DNA of 64,000 bases from the NCBI GenBank assembly GCA_036583965.1, contig JAZBQD010000034.1, forward strand, positions 2,108,001 through 2,172,000, given 5' to 3'. Positions within the stretch are counted from its first letter, which is position 1; each line of letters starts with the position of its first letter. The notes below the pieces were generated by a model. That model did no database searches. It was not told where the DNA came from and worked only from the letters and a program-made list of their open reading frames with translations. Source of the stretch: Prunella strophiata. Lineage: Eukaryota; Chordata; Aves; Passeriformes; Prunellidae. Made by a program: the position numbers and the translations under genes. Below are positions 57,741-64,000 of this stretch, one piece after another.

Positions 57741-60700
57741 TTCCCGAAACGACAGTGGTAGGCAATTGTGGCCCCACATTTAACCCACCTGAACATTATC
57801 AATTCTTGGTGGGTCTTAACACACGGAAGAGAGACGATGAGCTGAGGGATTTGGGTACCTCTTGCACTTATCCCCCTTGGGAGGAGGGCGGGGGTGAGAA
57901 GGTGGAAATAGATCTCCAGGATCCAGAACATGCTCATCATCCTAGGAGAGCAGAGAGGACCAAAGGCTTTTGGTTCAAGCACATCTTGGTTAGTCAGTGA
58001 GAACTGGCCCATTTGGAGTGATGAAAGTTCCATAACCACCAAAGGTAAATTTCAAGCTTAAACTTTTTTCCAACCTTCTTCCAGTCAGTAAAAATTCTTG
58101 TTTATATAGACTTGTAAGTGAATAGCTAATTTATTCTACACAGGTATTGTTTTTATTGCCTCTTTTTAATAAATGCAGAGTAAGGAGAGGTCAAAGCAGG
58201 ACCAACTTATCTGCACATAAAGAGCAGGATAAAGGACGAGGTCTTGTATGTCTATTATAATCTGGATAATAATCCACTATATTTAGCAGCAATTACATTT
58301 CCCATTGAATGAGAGAGAGGAAAACATGGTGCTTGTATAACATTAGTGTCTCCTGTCCCAGGGGTTTGGGAGTTCATGGAGAAGAAGCAAGAAGCAGCCT
58401 GGCTAATATGTCCATCCTCGATGAATGGAATTCAAGGTAATTTTCAATGGGTTGAGAAGAACCAAAACACTCAGAATTTGTACTCTGGGAATAGATGTAA
58501 TAGCAAGAAAAACATGGGAAATAAATTGGTACACAGCCAGGGAATTAGACAAGCAAGTTACCTAATCCCTCCTCAGAGAAGCAAATGATTCCTGGCGCTG
58601 GCCTCAAAGCCACAAAATTCCTTTACAAGAGGCACGGGCAGGGTTGACAAGATGCCCATCTAGTGGCCCAGTGAAGGACCAGGATGGGGCATAAGGCATG
58701 TGAAGGGTCAGGTACATGGGAGTCTGGGCCATTTACCTCTTGACCAAGTTGTATCTGAAAGCACAACAGTGCAAGAGGTGAAGTTCACCGGTAGCAATTC
58801 TGGATTACATCCGGAGTGATTGAAGTCCCCCAAAACTAGCCAAGCCCATTCCATGATCTCTTATCATCTCTCTTTTTCCTCCCTTGATGCTTTCCATTCG
58901 CTCTACACTCAGTATAACAATTAAAACAGTCATTTAAAAAACCGGTACAACAGAAAAAGCTAAAGGCTGTCCTTTAAAACGCCCCATGAAAAAGAAACTG
59001 CCCTTCAGGTCCCAAAGCCTCCATGGAGGTGAGGTGATTGTGCTCATGCAACAGCAATTTATGTCCTTCTGCTTTGTGTTGTGGTACAAACCCCATGTGT
59101 TCTCCCCTCCTCATCTGTTGCAAGGGCAGATATTTTTGTAAGGATATGAGGGATTGAATTACTCCAAAGCACAGTCATAACAGGACGCCCACCTGCTAAC
59201 ACACAGCGTGGAAAGCACATTGGCCACATGACAGCTCCAGCTACAAACTAACTATTTTACAGGACAGGATTGAGGAGAGCACACTTCCCACAGCATCTGT
59301 TCTGTGCAAACATGGGGTGAAGGTTAGCTAGTTAATAGGGAAAGCATGTGATAGGTTTGGGAAAGATTCAATGGGAGGAAAAACAAGGTGCAAATGGGAC
59401 AGACGACAGATGAAGGAGACTCACCGTTATCTTATAACGGATGGTTATGCAGCTCCTCTCCCCTCTCGGCACTTAGCCTTCTTGACGCCAATCATGAGAC
59501 GAGCAGGAGGGCAGGAGGAAGCGTGCCAGTGCATTACTTCTCAGCACCTTGGTTCACACAGCAAAACGGAGGGAAGCAGAATGCACATGAGGTTTGAGGT
59601 AAAAAAGCAGAATACACCTGCACAGACAACACAGAGATAAAACCAATCAACTGCCTGGTGTTTGATTCCCACAGCTCACAGTATGGCTCAAAAGAAATGT
59701 ATGATAACGTTCTTAGGATAAAGGACACCAGGAGGTTGAAAGGACCCATCGCAATTAAAAAATTACTTTTACAAATATTGGTCACTGCATGTAAGCACAC
59801 TAACTTCTCCCATGAGCACTAATTTCTCCAGTTTCAAAATACTTCCACTATGATAATGCTTTAGAGTCTCAAAAGAGTAGGAATAGCGTAGAAAAAAAAA
59901 AACCTCAGTCTCTCCATCCGATAGTCTCTGGGGTCTTAGAGGTAATAGAATAAAGTTGGCTAAGTTATGTATTAAGGGAATTGATAGGAAATTTACCATG
60001 TAAGGATGTAATATCTAGAATCTGGACAAATCAGGGACAACACTTAGTTCAACCACAGAAGTACGAAGAGGATATAAAACACCACCTGATTCAGTAAGCA
60101 AGCACAGGAAAGGAAGCTTTGCTACCTCCCCTGTTGGCTGGCTCCCCATAGCACGCACAGCAGCAACAGCACTGCCAGCAGCATCAGAGACGCACCAGGC
60201 CAGTGGAACAGGAGGCCGCGCGTACCATGGTACAGGAAACTGCTCATCCAACCTCCGCAAAAGGAGAGCAGCAGAACAGTCAGCACTCATGGAATACAAG
60301 CAGATTGGGAAAGCAGAGTGAGAAAAGGGAGGACAGCATTTGGTCTAAAGGGAGAAAGAGCTTTGCAAAACCCTGTGAACATGACCCCACAGGCATTCCA
60401 GCAGATCCACTGTGGAATTCCTCAGCACCAATGATATTCAGCTGGTGAGTGAGTCTGGGTGAACATCTCGGCTTTCTATGATTGAAATGAAAAGGCTTCT
60501 GTGACAGGCTTGTCCATTGTCCACGACCACACCAAGGAATACTTTCAAGCATGGCATAAACACTTGGCACTTTGTATTAAACCACACATCCCAGGCGGCA
60601 AATGCAGTGGACAAGGTGGAGAATGTGAGCTTTCACAGCTCTTTTTATCTCCACCCTGAGATGGACCTCTAAGCTCACTGCCCTAGTGCTCTTGCAGTCA

Positions 60701-62278
60701 TGAGATCCTTCACAGGGCAGAGGCATCTTCCCAAGAGCTTTGGCAACCAGGAGAGAAGTGCTAAACCTAGATTTTTTTTTGTTCAACAAGGACTTCAGCA
60801 AGTTTACACCTGGACATTTGGGGGCGGGAACAGCCAAATCTGTTTAGCCATCACTTTACGTGACGAAGGGGAGACCAACCGGGCCCAATTGTGCTGTTTG
60901 GTTTGCCTCACCTTCATTGAAGTCCCTTTTTTCCGTTCCTTCTGATGCCCTACAGCAGTGCTGACAACTTGGTCTCTCAGGTCGTGAGGGCTTTCTTTGT
61001 GGTAAGGCCCAAATTGAGGTCATCTCATCCTGAGATGCCAGAAAAAATAACTGGTGGGCTTCCTTCCTATTTTCCTTAGGCTTTTCCTGGTGGCTGACAG
61101 AGCATGTGCACTGTGAAATGCCTGCCACTCATCATCACAAGCTGATTTCCATTTTCCTGAAATCATCTTCTCTCCTGTAACTTTAGACTGACGGCTGGAA
61201 TTGGAGAAGCACTTAGATAGTATAAGTAAACAAACCGGTTCATGGACTGTGCTGAGAAATTACTTTATCACAGACATACCATAGTCATTTCTGTGAAAAC
61301 AAGATTCTAATCAGTAGAGGATGAGGACAATACAAACAGGGGTTATTCATGCTGAACCTGGCTATCGCTGGGGTAGAGAACACAGACACAACACGTTATG
61401 GTTAGACTTTTTAATGATTACAGGATAATTTTGCTAACAATAGTAAAGGACTAGTAGTAGAAATATCCACAATTTCCAAAAAACAAGAGTGGTGCAATTT
61501 CCACAACTTGCATTGTTACAGATTTTGGTTTGAGAGTCGCCTCGTGGATGCTCATACAGAAGCTACCAGATTTATTAAATGCTAGCCGTAGATCAGTTAA
61601 GGACCGACCCAGACATCAACTCCTATCCTTTAGCAAAGCAAAAACACTGTATGGTTTTAAGTACGCTGCTGAAACTGCAAGGGAGAACCATTTGGGACTA
61701 CAGGGAAGCACAGAGTTCACAGCCACTGCTCCCCTCAGTTGCTCATCAAAGAGCCGGCAGCAGTCCAAAGGACACATCTCAGGAGTGTGCCATATGGAAA
61801 ACATGCCATAGATGCTGGTCAACAACAAAGTGGGGTCAAAACACGCATTTCTGCGGCCAGGAGTATGGAGCCCTCTCTTTCTTCAAACACCAGAATGCAG
61901 TGATGCGGTACTGTGGGCCACAGATCACTGACAGCAATCAACAAGGAAGAAAAGGCAGGTGACCATTAGAGGGGTATACAGCAGGGAACTGATAACTAAA
62001 AGTTTAAGGGCATTTAATGTTTTGATACAAACACACTGAGCAAGTAAACAGCACATAGGATACTACGCATATTGGAAATGTTCACAACTGCCATATGTGC
62101 CCAAAGACCAAGACACCATTACTGAACACAAACAAGCGGAAGTTTTCGGCCCTCCTGTCCCCAGCGGTGGACACGTCCCGGAGCTCAGGCAGGAGATTGC
62201 AGTCTCTTCTACTATCAGACTCATTCCCAAGCCCTGCCAAAACCCACTGTGGTCGTCAAAAACGCAGCAGTTCGGCTC

Positions 62279-62778
62279 NNNNNNNNNNNNNNNNNNNNNN
62301 NNNNNNNNNNNNNNNNNNNNNNNNNNNNNNNNNNNNNNNNNNNNNNNNNNNNNNNNNNNNNNNNNNNNNNNNNNNNNNNNNNNNNNNNNNNNNNNNNNNN
62401 NNNNNNNNNNNNNNNNNNNNNNNNNNNNNNNNNNNNNNNNNNNNNNNNNNNNNNNNNNNNNNNNNNNNNNNNNNNNNNNNNNNNNNNNNNNNNNNNNNNN
62501 NNNNNNNNNNNNNNNNNNNNNNNNNNNNNNNNNNNNNNNNNNNNNNNNNNNNNNNNNNNNNNNNNNNNNNNNNNNNNNNNNNNNNNNNNNNNNNNNNNNN
62601 NNNNNNNNNNNNNNNNNNNNNNNNNNNNNNNNNNNNNNNNNNNNNNNNNNNNNNNNNNNNNNNNNNNNNNNNNNNNNNNNNNNNNNNNNNNNNNNNNNNN
62701 NNNNNNNNNNNNNNNNNNNNNNNNNNNNNNNNNNNNNNNNNNNNNNNNNNNNNNNNNNNNNNNNNNNNNNNNNNNNNN
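62279..62778. other. Assembly gap, 500 N
   Basis: Exactly 500 N, directly abutting the 296 bp poly-A run on its right. The direct contact between an N gap and an A run links the homopolymers to gap handling. Confidence 0.99.
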
Positions 62779-63077
<299 letters not shown>

Positions 63078-63772
63078 TAAATAATATAGTGCCAGACCCC
63101 ACAAAACCAGGTAAAAATACTGTAATTAATTAAGGCAATCCAGGAAGACTTGTGGGTCAGTGGCTGACTGGGTAAGGCTACACATACACAAAGGCTCACA
63201 GAAATGCTTTCCATCAAAATCCTTTTAAACCCTCATGTCTCAGGAATCAAGGTTTCAATCAGAACAAGCACAAAAAGAACCTTTAAAATCACGCACGCTC
63301 CACGCAGCAATGGTGTTTTTTGGTTAATAAAAATCACAATATTTTGATCAAATATTTGCTATTACTTGAAAGGAAAGAAAGAGGGGAAGGGAAAATGAAA
63401 AGAGAAAAGGACAGGGAAAGGCAAAGGTGAAAAAGGAAAAGGGACACAGGAAAAGGGACATTCCAACTTTAACCTGTCCTTTGCCGTACTCTTGTCTAGA
63501 GATAAGCTCGTCCGTGGCTTTCCAGAAACGCGGCGACAAGAGCGGCACAACGATTTTCCAGGGCAGGATGAGGCAGAGGCTGAACTCGTAGGGACTTAGC
63601 CGCCTTCCCCAGGAGGAGAAACCGGCCTGGAGCCTAGGCAGGGAAAGTACGCCTGTAACAGCAGGGAACAGCACTACAGCTACTGGGGAATGTCAGATTG
63701 AGGACGGGGAAGGGAAGCGCATTCCAGCGCGACTCAGGCATGGACGCGCACGCCTATTGGCGAGTCTTGCGG

Positions 63773-64000
63773 CTAAACGGGAGGAGTGGCTGTGCTCCCC
63801 GCCTGGGCTTCCCTGCCGCAAGCAGGCTGCGAGTAGCGTAGCGGTTCCTCGTCCTTATCCAGTCCCGCCTCAGCATTGATATGAGGGCTGGGCAGGATGG
63901 GCCTCAGGAACTGGAATTCGCTCCTCCCTGAGCCGCTGGTCAGACACATTTCGTAGCGGTAAGCCGGCGACAGAGTGCCCGTGCTGCCCACGCCCACGCC
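63773..64000 (-). CDS. Beta-type protocadherin exon, C-terminal end only (runs off the window)
   Basis: Reading in from the right edge, the minus strand encodes [20 protein letters not shown], then [20 protein letters not shown] and a tail ending TATPPV before TAG at 63773-63775. The pattern (V-x-G-T-G-T-L-S-x-x-Y-x-Y-E-x-C-L-T-x-x-S-G-x-x-E-F-x-F-L-x-P) is that of beta-protocadherin tails. Beta genes are single exons with their own stop. I find no GT donor in a suitable position after FLRP, which supports beta rather than gamma. Its place upstream of all gamma exons matches the alpha-beta-gamma order. The rest of the gene lies outside the window, so an unusual gamma exon cannot be excluded. 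Confidence 0.7.
   Translation of the reverse strand, partial: GVGVGSTGTLSPAYRYEMCLTSGSGRSEFQFLRPILPSPHINAEAGLDKDEEPLRYSQPACGREAQAGSTATPPV

Noticed and set aside
60203..60448. Small ORF as a gene
   Set aside because: 81 codons of low-information polar sequence with no domain, no splice context and no neighbour that would support it.
61579..61962. Cys/His-rich ORF as a zinc-finger or retroviral protein
   Set aside because: The Cys and His spacing matches no knuckle or finger I know, there are no flanking LTRs, and the ORF is short enough to be chance.

Overview
The window is part of a clustered protocadherin locus of a bird. The variable exons are very GC-rich, CR1 LINE fragments occur in the spacers, and single large exons each encode a signal peptide, six cadherin (EC) repeats, one membrane helix and a short tail ending in a GT splice donor. 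All coding sequence is on the minus strand, so transcription runs from high to low coordinates. The tails and the constant exon identify it as the 3' part of the gamma cluster, with a beta-type exon at the upstream (right) edge. Bird is an inference from composition and CR1 content; the species cannot be read from the sequence.

Layout from low to high coordinate, the reverse of transcription: gamma constant exon 1 (1393-1451), 59 bp, easily missed; then a compact block of C-type variable exons at 3.5-5.9 kb, 6.5-8.9 kb and 9.3-11.7 kb (PCDHGC5-like); a 4 kb spacer; PCDHGC3 (15.8-18.3 kb); a gamma-B-like exon GB1 (21.5-23.9 kb); a damaged gamma-A exon GA1 (29.5-33.4 kb) holding 473 copies of a hexamer; a gamma-B tail fragment GB2a and a shortened gamma-B exon GB2b (35.3-39.0 kb); a 12.8 kb exon-free region of diverged spacer repeats; an intact gamma-A exon GA2 (51.8-54.3 kb); a compositionally alien block (about 54.9-57.7 kb); further spacer; and the last codons of a beta-type exon (63.8 kb to the edge).

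Each gamma variable exon has its own promoter and is spliced to the shared constant exons, giving single neurons different adhesive surface identities with a common cytoplasmic end. A conserved upstream block with core GCCGCTGTYGRCC (minus strand) lies 210-255 bp before the ATG of GA1, GA2, GB1, GB2b and GC3. I do not find it before the three distal C-type exons. This agrees with the known division into CTCF/CSE-controlled and CSE-less isoforms.

Much of the oddity looks like assembly damage rather than biology. There are six poly-A runs of 296-1510 bp, two gaps of exactly 500 N, a 2838 bp perfect hexamer run, scattered single-base indels that break most variable exons, and two in-frame internal deletions whose breakpoints sit on short repeats shared by EC domains. 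GA2 and the exon at 6.5-8.9 kb are the only fully open full-length variable exons. The most interesting biological points are two C-type exons downstream of the GC5-like exon with no GC4 in its usual place, sharp identity breaks between paralogs that suggest gene conversion, and the spacer-only repeat array at 42.6-51.2 kb.
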